A stretch of DNA of 64,000 nucleotides from Malachius bipustulatus (Eukaryota > Arthropoda > Insecta > Coleoptera > Melyridae). The notes below the pieces were generated by a model, which saw only the letters and a program-made list of their open reading frames with translations, ran no database searches and was not told the origin of the DNA. Numbering within the stretch: position 1 is the first letter of the stretch; each line of letters starts with the position of its first letter. Of the stretch, positions 45,882 through 55,870 are shown in pieces. The DNA lies in NCBI GenBank assembly GCA_910589415.1, contig OU342630.1:26507867-26571866 (forward strand), in the 5' to 3' direction. A program made the position numbers and the translations under genes.

Positions 45882-46258
45882 TACCATTCGAGTACGAGAT
45901 TATTTAAACACCCTGTTTCCTGATCTAAGTGGGCCGTTTCCTTAGCCATCAAGCAGTCCAGAAGAAGACTTCAGTATACGAAGCAGCATCAAAGAACTTG
46001 TTTACAAAAACCTTATAAACACTCTAGCACAACTTTGGCAAGAAATCCGAGCAGCAAGAGTTTTTTTTTTTTGATTCGATGGTATTATTTAATACCATCA
46101 ATCGATATTGATGAAAGTGTGGAAATAAACGGCGAACATATTGAAGAATTATTATAAAATAGCGTTTAAATTTTGTTGGCTAACTGTCCATTTATACTGA
46201 TGTATGATAAATAAAACACTAATGTTTTAAAAATTCTACTGTATACCGATGGATAATA

Positions 46259-47911
46259 TAAAGGGTGTATTGTAACGTCCGCATAATATTAGCACCACGT
46301 GATTCTACATCAAAAACAGAACATAAAGTTTTAATACCATTTAGCTCATAGACCTCAAATAACGAAGTTATCGACCATTGTAGTTTAAATTTGAAGTTTT
46401 CTAATACTCAGAAATATTGCTTAATATTATTAAAAAATTCTTAAGTAAGAAGTAAAATAGCCAAATTATCCAAAATTTTAGATTTTTTTTTTGTAAAAAT
46501 GGTTTTAATTAACATTTCAAAACTAGGAATTATTTGATTTCCTGAGTTCCAATACTTCCAATCAATATTGCAACTGCGCGTTTTAATTGTTGAATAAAAA
46601 ATTGAAAAAATAAAAAATCTTGAAAAAAAATTGCAACATTGACACGTCGCAGCATGACATTTGTCTTGTTGCACCTTTTTTCGATTACATATACATTATT
46701 TTTTAATTAGATGGATTCCACCAAGTCAAAATTCTAGGGGAACGATTGGCAACAAGACTGATTAGGTTGGTTATGGTGATAGTTGTTACTAAAATAGTCA
46801 CTGGAATAGTTACTAAATTAATTTAGGTTATGTCGATTAGTTGAAATGTCATTTTATTTCAAAATTTAAAATTCGAAAAGCTGTAAACGCAATTTTTAGA
46901 GGTAAATTGGAAAATTTTAGAGACTTGTAAGTGTAAGTACCTACCTATTTACTCTTATAAATCTTATGTATGTAGGATTAGACCGATTCCTTCTTAGTTT
47001 TATGTAAAAATGTTGAAAATAGAAGATCTATTATTGACAAATAGAGGTAGGTACTTACATTATTTGCCTAATCATTTTTTAAGAATTTCTCAAGGAATAT
47101 TTCAAGGAATCTAATTAAACTGTATTTTTGCTGAATCTGGAGAAATATCTTTCAATCGCTAATGTTTATAGCATTTGATGATTCATTCTTTTCTTTCTTT
47201 TGAAATTAATTTACCTGCCTCTGAGCATTTTAATAATTTTGAATTTGATAATTTGGTTTGTCAATTTGACAACTTCAACTTTTCAAGTTTCTTAGCGTTT
47301 CGCTGTGACTAGAGTACCGACTGAGAACCCAGACCTAGTTTTCGCAATACCGTCATTGGATATAGTCAATCCAAGCAACAGCTAAATTTATCCTCAAAAA
47401 ACGAATAACTACTAAAAAAGGACTATTTTCGAAGAAAATAAAATAACTTGAAGTTTTTAACTTGCGTTTTATAACAGTGCAACTTACAACAAGGAAAAAA
47501 GTTTTTCAGGTGACGTCATAGCCTATACACGAATCGGGGGGAATGTTGCCGTTACTTTAGTCACAACGTAAATTTTTTGCCAAGGTCAAGAAAGCAGGCT
47601 ACCATCTGACAATATGAAAATTACTGTTTAAAGATTGCACAGGGTACCAACTTGACAGCTGTTTGACAAGTCCATCTAAATAAAAAATAGACTTTAGCAA
47701 CGACACACTATACCAGTGAGGTGACTTCACGTCTAATAAGTTATCTTAATTTTTATACCAGCGCCAGTGTTGCAAAATTTAAGAACGTTAAATTGTCCAT
47801 ATCTTAAAATCTGTGTACATCAAGAAAAAACTGTTGAGGACTTTTTTGTTCTGTTTTTGATGTAGAATCCCGTGGTGCTAATATTATGCGGACGTTACAA
47901 TACACCCTGTA
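46259..47911. mobile_element. 1.65-kb inverted-repeat element nested in the palindrome
   Basis: The ends TAAAGGGTGTATTGTAACGT (46259) and ACGTTACAATACACCCTGTA (47911) continue inward as CCGCATAATATTAGCACCAC and its complement, with arms of about 60-70 bp (up to GATGTAGAATC/GATTCTACATC, AAAACAGAAC). TA precedes the left end. The interior of about 1.5 kb is AT-rich. Its longest frame (46674-46441, minus) has no recognisable domain. Confidence 0.85.
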
Positions 47912-47915
47912 GATT

Positions 47916-47964
47916 GTTACACGTGTTTCGCTACTTTTAAAGTAAGTTACATCTTCAGACATAT
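47916..47964 (-). ncRNA. Hammerhead-like motif, left member of inverted pair
   Basis: On the minus strand: AUAUGU, core CUGAAGA (rc of 47952-47958), a 21-nt segment with weakened pairing, GAAA (rc of 47926-47929), self-complementary ACACGUGU, A, then ACAA. Only three stem I pairs remain (UGU/ACA), because the downstream strand was cut 3-4 bases away by the nested element. The core is intact but stem II is degenerate compared with the mirror copy. Confidence 0.5.
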
Positions 47965-47997
47965 GTAAATGACTAAATTATTGATATACATAGTTCA

Positions 47998-48049
47998 ATA
48001 TGTTTGAAGATGCTACTTTACCAAAAGCAGCGAAACACGTGTAACATTG
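47998..48049 (+). ncRNA. Hammerhead-like motif, right member of inverted pair
   Basis: On the plus strand: AUAUGU, UUGAAGA (48004-48010, one mismatch to CUGANGA), stem-loop GCUACUUU-ACCA-AAAGCAGC with one A-C mismatch, GAAA (48032-48035), self-complementary ACACGUGU (48035-48042), A, then ACAU. Stem I has four pairs (AUGU/ACAU). The C to U change in the core would be expected to reduce or abolish cleavage. Confidence 0.5.
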
Positions 48050-48125
48050 ATATTATCCATCATTATACATAAGATAGAATTTTTTTAAACATTAGTGTTT
48101 TATCTATCATCCATCAGTCTGCATA

Positions 48126-49079
48126 CAGAGATTTTACAAAGTAATTGAATACATAAATACAAAACGCTGGATATTTTATTATACTAATAATGCTTGTAAT
48201 TACCAAAATTTTAGGACTTGGTTATAGTATAGGCAGCCAGAAAATAAAAAAACGCTTAAATATACACATTAAAATCTACCCATTTACAACACTCGCTTAC
48301 ATTCTTAACTATAGTAACTTTTGTTGAATAAAAACTTCATAATTAAAAAAAAAACACTATAATAAGTTTATAAATCTTACCTGCAGCATAATAAGTAAAA
48401 TATTTTCTTTTTAATTAGAAAAAAATATATTATAATTAATTTTTAATTAACCAAACAATAATTACTAGATCTGATATTTCAATTACTAATAATTACACAA
48501 AACCGTGTTCTTGGAGTTGCAACTGGCGATTTTGTATATAATGGGGCTACTGCCAAAGTCTTAATACAGGAAGTATAAGGAAGAATAAGGAAGTAATTTA
48601 TTACCTGATGTAAAGTAAAGGATTGCTTAGTGAAAATACAACATAGGAGGGTAGCAAAAGCCTCTCCAGTAAATTATCGGAAAGCTTAGTTTCCTCGAGT
48701 CGCAGTTTTTCAGGTTTTTTATTCAAAGGGCGTGGCATAATGAAGCGTGCACGTCATATTCGATAGCATGGAAAATAATTTGCAGAAAACACATATTCAT
48801 ATCAATTTCTAAAAAAAGCTGAATATTATGAGATCCGCGTTGTTTGTTTTACATATGGAACTTTAAATTTTCAATTTGGATTCAGATTTCGTTGTGTTAC
48901 TTGTGTTCAGTAAAAAAACAACAATTCCGATCGAAAGGTTTAATTTCAAATCTCCTGTACAGTATCTAATATGTTATATTTTTCAATATTAGAAAACAAG
49001 ATAATTTTTCTTATATTTAGATATCAACATCTAGGGACCATTTGTTTAAATTTGAAAAGCATACCTACATTCACATTAT
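48126..49079. other. Unassigned AT-rich DNA
   Basis: No gene, RNA gene or paired element end is recognised. The stretch is very rich in A and T runs. Confidence 0.45.
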
Positions 49080-49400
49080 ACAGCAGAGTGTATCTTTATT
49101 ATTGCAAAAAAGACAGTTTATTTTGCTAAAAATAAACAAAAACCTTTCTCATTAATTTTTGTCCACTTTTGAGATACAGGATGTCAAAAAAGGATTTTTT
49201 TTTTTTTTAAAGACACTTATTTCGGGAATCGTTTAAGATATAGAACTCAATATGTCTTATCATTGATATTAGCTACCTTTTTGTTGCCTACCAATTAAGT
49301 TTTTTTCATGAGACTGGCGGAGATTTTTGAGCGAGGTTTTTTGACGTTCATTTTCCGTAACGTCATATGATTTGAAAGATCCAAAGCGAGCTTGTCATCG
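49080..49400. repeat. Partial copy of the 53168-53967 family
   Basis: ATTTTTGTCCACTTTTGAGA, ATGTCAAAAAAGGATTTTT, then CGGGAATCGTTTAAGATATAG and ATTGATATTAGCTACC parallel the element at 53168-53967 (for example its TGATATTAGGTAGCTAC near 53385 and CAAACGGTTCCCGTGATAT near 53796). Termini are not clear, so this is a decayed or truncated copy. Confidence 0.5.
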
Positions 49401-49464
49401 TGATGTCATAATGGCTCGTAATGGCGAGGACACGGATAGTATTTTATATTTTATATTTTATTTA

Positions 49465-50139
49465 TACAGTATGTCCCCGGATCGACTTTAAAAGAGGAAA
49501 AACTTTTTTGTTTTTGATTTCTCATAAAATTTCACTCTTGATGATCTGGCCTGCTTGATTTCAAATCCCCAAAACAAAAGTTACTTTTTAGGAAACTCGA
49601 ACGGTTCTTGAGATAATATAATTTTTCTTCAATAATTGGACTTACATTTTTTTTCGTAATTTTTAGACGTAAGCTTGGTAAGATGATTTCATTTAAAAAC
49701 AACACTCACAGCATCAGTTGTCAAATCTAGCAAATCACTTGAACTGCAAATTAATCTACTGTATGCTATAATGTTGACTTTACAACAAAAAATTTATCTA
49801 ATTCAATGTTACGGAACTGGGAAAGAGTGTTACAGAGTTGTTATTAGAAAATTCAACGAAAAATACCCGGTAGTTGCCATTTCACATATCTAAGCAAAAA
49901 ATTTGGTTACCAAATTCCTAAGAACAGGCTCGGTTTAAAAATTAAATTACATATGAAAAAAATTCCAATTATTAAAGAAAAATTATATTATCTCAAGAAC
50001 TGTTCGAGTTAGCTAAAAAGTAACTTTTGTTTTGGGGATTTGATATCAAGCAGGCCAGATCATCAAGAGTGAAATTTTATGAGAAATCAAAAACAAAAAA
50101 GTTTTTCCTCTTTTAAAGTCGATCCGGGGACATACTGTA
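49465..50139. mobile_element. Foldback element, 675 bp, carrying a transposase HTH remnant
   Basis: The ends are TACAGTATGTCCCCGGATCG (49465) and CGATCCGGGGACATACTGTA (50139), with arms of about 190 bp that are nearly identical (for example GATGATCTGGCCTGCTTGAT against its complement near 50050). TA precedes the left end. The spacer (49700-49950) contains a recognisable transposase N-terminus on the plus strand. Confidence 0.92.
49771..49938 (+). pseudogene. Transposase N-terminal HTH remnant in the 49.5-50.1 kb foldback
   Basis: The frame from ATG 49771 encodes MLTLQQKIYLIQCYGTGKEC, then YRVVIRKFNEKYPVVAISHI, a TAA, then in the same frame AKNLVTKFLRTGSV and a second TAA. This is the characteristic first HTH (L..EQ.I.I...Y..GK....V...F..KYP) and the start of the linker to the second HTH (N...KF..TGSV) of insect IS630/mariner-type transposases. 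It ends where the right arm begins. One in-frame stop and loss of everything beyond the HTH make it non-functional. Confidence 0.75.
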
Positions 50140-50209
50140 CACATTTCTACTTTTTATATGTATTTTTTTAAATTACGTGTTGTTAGTTTTGTATACTAAA
50201 GGACGAATA

Positions 50210-50776
50210 GTACCATAGCCATTATTCGTTGTGGATTAAGGATTCAAAGTCCATTGACTTTTTTTACCATCATGCCTTCCTTAAGAGGATGTGGCCAATT
50301 TTCTAGAATAAAAGTGACAACACTGCACAAGAATAGTATGTAGGTCTACATTACCGATATAGGGATGTTACCGTGGAAACATATGAAATGGTAAGTTCAA
50401 CAGAGTTTCAAACAATTATCGTTACGGGGATATATATCCAATAATATTATTCAAAATCTGTTTTAGTTGCATTGTAAAGTCCCAATTTGAACAACGATGC
50501 CACATTGACAAATTTTATTCGACTCGAGGAATAGGTAGAATTCGAATTGCTGTAATTCCGTTACCGCGAATAAAAAATCAAACACTGTCTTAATAGTTTT
50601 GTGTGAAATAATGTGCTTTGCCAGTGATATATTTAAATTTTTGAAAAAGGATTCCTTGCCTTTATCTCGGTAAAGAAGTCGAGGAAACACGACACGAATT
50701 CAAAACAAATGTTTTCTTGGAATGTACAGTCTTTCTGAACATCATCCCGTGTCCGCCATTTCGGGACCACTTGTAT
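50210..50776 (-). mobile_element. Third copy of the 12848-13486 family
   Basis: The right end CCCGTGTCCGCCATTTCGGG followed by ACCACTTGTA (50776) corresponds to the left end of 12848-13486 read in the opposite direction. Shared inner text includes ATGTGGCCAATTTT near 50290, GTTACCGTGGAAACATATGA near 50369 and CTTTCTGAACATC near 50731. The left limit is decayed. It is non-coding. Confidence 0.7.
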
Positions 50777-52035
50777 AAAGTGGTGGGTATATGTAATAAT
50801 AATCATAAACAAACCTAGAAGTTATTTTGTAGTTTTTGTTGGAATTTCAACACCTATAAGTATTTGACGTCTGATTTGTTTATCGTGTAATAAAAATTTC
50901 TCTAAATAATTTACACAATGAAATATCATGAGGTATAGTAATCTTTGTGATAGAAGCTCATTCCAAATATTTAGAAAGATGCAACACGCTGTTCGCTGAT
51001 CAGTAGACCATCTTGATCGCGACGTAATTTTTTTTTGCATTTAACTTCTTCAGCAAAACAGAAGTAACAATAATGAGATAGAATCGTACCTATTATTATA
51101 CATAAGTATACTATAATAATAGTCACATTTACGAAAGTATAATTTTACAGAACCTATACAGGCTGATCAGTAATTCGCGCACTCCAAATACAGGGGATTA
51201 TAGAGTCCATTAAAATAAAGGATAATTTACAAAAAAAAAATAATAATCCAATGGTTAGTTTTCGAGTTACAGAGATTCTCTCCCTCAAGTTTGAAGCTAA
51301 TAATTATTTTAATTACCACGATAAAAATAAGTGAATAATTCAGTCTACGATTATAGTCTCTAGAACGACATGATTCATGAATTCTTTTTTCTCAAAATCT
51401 CTTTATAGAGAAATTGACAATGTTGAAAATTGACAACATATCTAAATCTGAAAGAAATTTGAAGTTTGGCAACCTCCCAAACTCAACTTTGAATATTAAA
51501 ATATCGAAAAGCCTTCAATGCCATATGGAAATGAAAATTATATTCTGCCAACCCGAACTTATTTACATGTTCAGTGGAGTGTTGCCACTTTTAGTTTTAC
51601 AAAAATGATCATATATTTGGAAAAAAAGTACTTACAGCACGGCAGTAAGAAAATACTATACTCTTAAAAAGTAAAGTTTATAACACTTGGCTGCGAGTGC
51701 GCAAGTTACTTGATCACCTTGTATATTGACAACTATTTCTTCGAAACAATTAAATTTCATAAAATAAATGAAAAGAAAAAAACCTAAAGTAAATGAATGA
51801 TAAAAAACAACAAAGAAAATTAATGAAACAATCATAATAGTGGGTAACCTAATAATTGAAACTGAACAAATAATAATCACCTGAAAGACTATTATTCCCT
51901 ATAGACCAGAAGGTGTCGTCAGAGTGTTATTCTGTTAACTACGTAACCAAAGCATAATAATAATATTAACAGACGTTTAGGTAATTGGACATCGAGACGG
52001 AAACAAAAATAACTCGATATCCATATTAACATTCA
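50777..52035. other. Unassigned DNA with one isolated element end
   Basis: A TACAGGCTGATCAGTAATTC terminus starts near 51165 without a visible partner. No coding feature is recognised. The frames at 50822-51040 and 51414-51608 have no known domain. Confidence 0.35.
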
Positions 52036-52039
52036 GCAA

Positions 52040-52370
52040 AGAAGGGACTATCAAAAAGGTATTGTTTACGAAATAAATTGTAAGAGTGGCGAAGCCTTGT
52101 ATTTAGGTCAAACAGGTCGCTCCCTAAAAAGTAGTTTAAAATAACATACAAAATCAATAATTAATAATAACATAGATCAACAGTGTTGGCCGAGAATTGC
52201 TTGATAATAATCATTTTATGAAATTGCTACCCATCAGTTTACAAACAAGTAAACAATTCTAGAAATTCAAGAAGCCGAACGAATGAAGGAAGCAGTTTCC
52301 AGTAATATAAATGTCGCAAATGAACAAACAAATTTCGGCCTTCGTGATTTATCAAAATAAGATTTTCCTC
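52040..52370 (+). pseudogene. Penelope-like GIY-YIG nuclease relic
   Basis: In the plus direction QRRDYQKGIVYEINCKSGEA, then LYLGQTGRSLKS, matches the start of a GIY-YIG domain (GIVY in place of GIY, YLG in place of YIG) as in Penelope-like elements. After a stop at about 52132 the next blocks are in other frames: AEN-CL..NNHF near 52190-52220 (family: AEHC..NNH) and ILEIQEAERMKEAV with NFGLRDLS (52258-52360). The RT is absent upstream. This is a different Penelope-type lineage from 28271-28938, judged by its sequence. Confidence 0.65.
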
Positions 52371-53167
52371 AGTCCTACTAAACTCCGGGAGAAACCATCT
52401 TATCAATAATCACTTCCCGCAGCTCCACCTGCAACCCTATACAGTCTATATCTACACTCTTACCAAAATTATCATCTTATTGTCCCATAGTGGTTAAAAA
52501 TGTCACTCCACAACTTATACGCGATGATATGTTTAAGAGTTGTCATTGACGATATCTTTAAAATAAAAAAAGATATCAAAAATCTCAAAAAACTGGTTGA
52601 CTAATAGAGAATAGGGGAAACAAAAATGACTCACCCCCATCTTAAGGCTCCATCCACCGCAATTATGAAATTTCAAATGGACCCTAAAATGAACATCCAA
52701 TACTTCATCCAAAGTTAGTTTTTTTTTCATAAACCATCATAGTTTTTTTACGGAAAGAATAACTGAAAAATTCTTCATTTTGTTTAGAATATTTTTCTGC
52801 TATGGAAGAAGGTAAGTAAATCTGTCATGTGCCCTGTATACTGATTTTTCAAGGCGTTCAATAAAGTTAATTAACCAACCCTTACAACGAAACTAGATGC
52901 CCTTGGTAATTTACTGCGATTATAAAAATCTTATCTGGATGAAAGGGCCAGTTTGTTTTATTGGATTGTTCTGTATCTTCTAAACTAACTGCCAGTAACA
53001 TCGGACGTATCACATAATTCTCATCTGGTGATAACGATGTTCAGCAGTGTTTTGGATAGACTTATTATTTGAAGCCTCATATTTTATAAAGACAGCCATC
53101 GTGAATGATTTTCAACTTCTCCACGGTGGTTTTGAGAAACTTGACGATTATTATTGTGATGTGAATA
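52371..53167. other. Unassigned AT-rich DNA
   Basis: No gene or element is recognised. It may include the 3' terminus of the preceding Penelope-like relic. Confidence 0.4.
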
Positions 53168-53967
53168 TACAGTGTTATCATAAATAAGTGCGAAAAATTT
53201 TAGAGGGTAATTCCTTGCTCATTCTAAGGTAAAAAGTTCCCATTAACATGTGCTCGCAAAACGAACTGTTATTGAGATAGGTAACTACCGTTTTGAGAGT
53301 CGAATAAATATTTTGTGTCCATTTTTTTAATGATATCTCAGGAACCGCTTGAGCTACAGAGTTCAACTCAACATATCTTACTATTGATATTAGGTAGCTA
53401 CTTTTTGAATGGTAGGTAACTATTTTTTTCCTATGCCAGTAACGGAAATTTTTGGGTTTGCTCTCTACCAATTTCTACGATACTGGTAAAATAGATATTC
53501 TAAAAGCACATTCATTTTAGACCGCCAATATTTTCTACACTAAATAAGTACTCTTGGTCATAATTGCTAATGTGAATCGTTTTAGAGAAAATAAAAACAA
53601 CTTATCATGAAAAAGTCGCTCCTGCATGCCTCAAAACATGTGTCGGAAAACATGTCGGAAAATGAAGGGCAAAAATACTTCGCTCAATCCTATGAAATCT
53701 CCACTAAAGGGATATGGAAAAAATGAATTGGTATTGAAAAAAGTATAGGTAATAGCAATGATAAGACGTATACAAAAGCTGATTTCTGTATCTCAAACGG
53801 TTCCCGTGATATATCTTAAAAAAAACTGGAAAAATAATATTTTTATGACACCCAGTATCTCAAAAACAGTGCATTTGCGGACACACGTTAATGGGAATTT
53901 TTTTCTTATAAAAATGAGCCAAGAAATCACCCCCTAAATTTTTTCACACTTATTTGGGATAAACCTA
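53168..53967. mobile_element. Foldback element, 0.8 kb
   Basis: The left end TACAGTGTTATCATAAATAAG and GTGCGAAAAATTTTAG mirror the right end (TAAATTTTTTCACACTTATT, TGGGATAAACCTATA). Further mirrored blocks are AAAAAGTTCCCATTAACATG near 53229 against CACGTTAATGGGAATTTTTT near 53883, and AGGAACCGCTTGAG against CTCAAACGGTTCC near 53795. Arms are about 250 bp. It is non-coding, and the next element starts within three bases of its right end. Confidence 0.8.
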
Positions 53968-53969
53968 TA

Positions 53970-54742
53970 TACAGGGTGTCCCAAGATTTCTTTATCAAGG
54001 GATATCCGCGTTATTTAAAAAAATAAACAAATGAAATTCGGGAAATTTCAACCATACCCCTAAGGCTTTGCAGCTGCACCCTCAATGCCGCTTTACGCCT
54101 TTCCACTCCTAAGTAATCATCCCCTACTTTTTTTTCTTTTTTTTTCAAATGACACCCCCATATTTTTTTGCTCGACAGGATTTTGCTGACTTCTTTCTGA
54201 ATACAATGTCACACGATTTTTTTAAATCGAGACATATCTAGCACGCCGAAAACAACATAATATCATAACAAACGAGGGTTGTCAAGGAATAACAATTAAC
54301 ATTTAATATGACATTAAAATCACAGAAGCAATTATTATTATTAACGCCTATACCAGTAACACCGGTATTACTAGTTAAGGTGGTTGGAAGAAACATTAAC
54401 ACAAAAAACAAGCAATTACAACTCCTTGACAACCCTCGTTTGTTATGATATTATATTGTTTTCGGCGTGCTAGATATGTCTCGATTTAAAAAAATCGTGT
54501 GACATTGTATTCAGAAAGAAGTCAACAAAATCCTGTCGAGCAAAAAAAATATGGGGGTGTCATTTGAAAAAAAAAGAAAAAAAAGTAGGGGATGATTACT
54601 TAGGGGTGGAAAGGCGTAAAGCGGCATTGAGGGTGCAGCTGAAAAGCCTTACGGGTATGGATGAAATTTTCCGAATTTCATTTGTTTATTTTTTGAAATA
54701 ACGCGGATATCCCTTGATAAAGAAATCTTGGGACACCCTGTA
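53970..54742. mobile_element. Near-perfect 773-bp foldback with TA duplication
   Basis: The ends TACAGGGTGTCCCAAGATTT and AAATCTTGGGACACCCTGTA are flanked by TA (53968-53969 and 54743-54744). The arms are about 320 bp with few differences, leaving a spacer of about 130 bp. Inner text such as CAACCCTCGTTTGTTATGAT (54436) is the complement of 54258-54282. The arms are so similar that the insertion is probably young. No coding sequence is present. Confidence 0.95.
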
Positions 54743-54744
54743 TA

Positions 54745-55380
54745 CCCAGATTTATAATAGATTTGTATAGATACAAACTTAATCTTTTAAAATGCTGCAA
54801 GTTAGGTATAATAAAATATTGAAAGTCCCTATTTGTTTGTATTTTTGAGGACTTACATCTTTGTGAAATGTTTTGGGGGCAAAATAAAACATTTTCCCCA
54901 AGAACTGACCCTTGTAAAATACTGTCGAAAAATTACAGTTTTATTTCCAATTGGTTCTTTCTGACCGCGATCTGGCATTGTTGATGAGGTACGGGATGCG
55001 TATATTACCTACGCGTACGGGATCTTTGTATGTTGCTATCAAGACTTGATATTGAATCTCATGTTCCTAATGCAGTAAGATAATCTTATAACGTTAGGGT
55101 TTTTGTTGAGATTAGATAAACACCACAATTCAGAATCAGTGTGTTCTGCGAGGTCTAGTCTACACTTCTTGAGTATGCTCGTCGATCTCGAATTCTGTGT
55201 GTAATAGATTCGTGAAGCAAACAGAGCGAGTTCAAAATAAAAGTTATTTTTGTAACCTTAATGTTAGATATCATAGTTAATTTCCTATATGAAAACAGCT
55301 CACCATTCTACAAATTTTATTCGTCTTTGAGACGTTGCTCAAGTGATACTCATTGGTTTTTCATAATCGCAGCTAATTGA
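54745..55380. other. Unassigned AT-rich DNA
   Basis: No gene or element end is recognised between the foldback and the Penelope-like terminus. Confidence 0.4.
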
Positions 55381-55612
55381 TGTGTGCAGGCTTTCACGGC
55401 CGGCTCCCATTGAAATCGTAATTGACTCCGGGCTGTTGTACCGTTGTCGATGGAAATTTACTCCGAACGTTCCATCTACAGCTGCGGTAGACATCATCAG
55501 CGGTTACATCACTAATAATGATGTCTAACGCAGCAGTAGACAAAACGTTCGGAGCAAAGCTTCATGGACCACGGTACAAAAGCCCGCAATCAATTACGAT
55601 TTCAATAAATAA
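55381..55612. repeat. Penelope-like terminal repeat, partly palindromic
   Basis: TGTGTGCAGGCTTTCACGGC and CGGCTCCCATTGAAATCGTA match the terminus at 28271-28330. The segment is itself an imperfect inverted repeat (AAATCGTAATTGACTCCGGG near 55415 against CCGCAATCAATTACGATTT near 55580; GAACGTTCCATCTACAGC against GCAGTAGACAAAACGTTCGG). On the minus strand it has CTGATGATGTCTACCGC, then GTAGATGGAACGTTC: a CUGAUGA box and a six-pair stem, followed by GGAAC in place of GAAA. It is non-coding. Confidence 0.65.
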
Positions 55613-55734
55613 TCAGCTGTTTCTGAACTTCTGAACTTCTACATTTCTTGGCTTCCAATTGTTCGTCCTATCATTTACGTTTTATTTAATTTAATTTTAA
55701 TTTAACCTCAAGATGTCGAGCTAGTCGTCATCAT

Positions 55735-55870
55735 TATCATCATCATCATCGTGTAGCAGTCATTGCCAACTGCTGGACATTGACCTCCTCTAAGTCCCTC
55801 ATGTCTCTCGATTCTTGGCCATCATTCCTCTACCTTTACCTCTATTACTGGAGGAACCGAAGGTGGTTTC
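55735..55870 (-). pseudogene. RTE-like retrotransposon 3' end
   Basis: Minus-strand text near 55830-55750 reads RDMRDLEEVNVQQLAMTAT, the style of the C-terminus of RTE-type proteins (WRDLEEAYVQQWT in relatives), followed by a GAT-rich tail (ATGATGATGATGATAATGATG, complement of 55731-55752). The nucleotide phrase CAACTGCTGGACATTGACCT is a common signature of insect RTE-like 3' ends. Only the last 25-45 codons remain. Confidence 0.55.

Larger units (their letters stand above)
46185..48125. mobile_element. Outer palindromic element split by a nested insertion
   Basis: The left arm (46185-46258) ATGATAAATAAAACACTAATG, then TTTTAAAAATTCTAC and GATGGATAATATA, is the inverse of the right arm (48046-48125: GATATTATCCATC, GAATTTTTTTAAACATTAGT, GTTTTATCTATCATCCATCA). 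The left arm resumes at about 47914 after the inserted element 46259-47911. The innermost 130 bp (47916-48047) hold two facing hammerhead-like motifs. Without the insertion the outer element would be about 290 bp. Confidence 0.75.
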
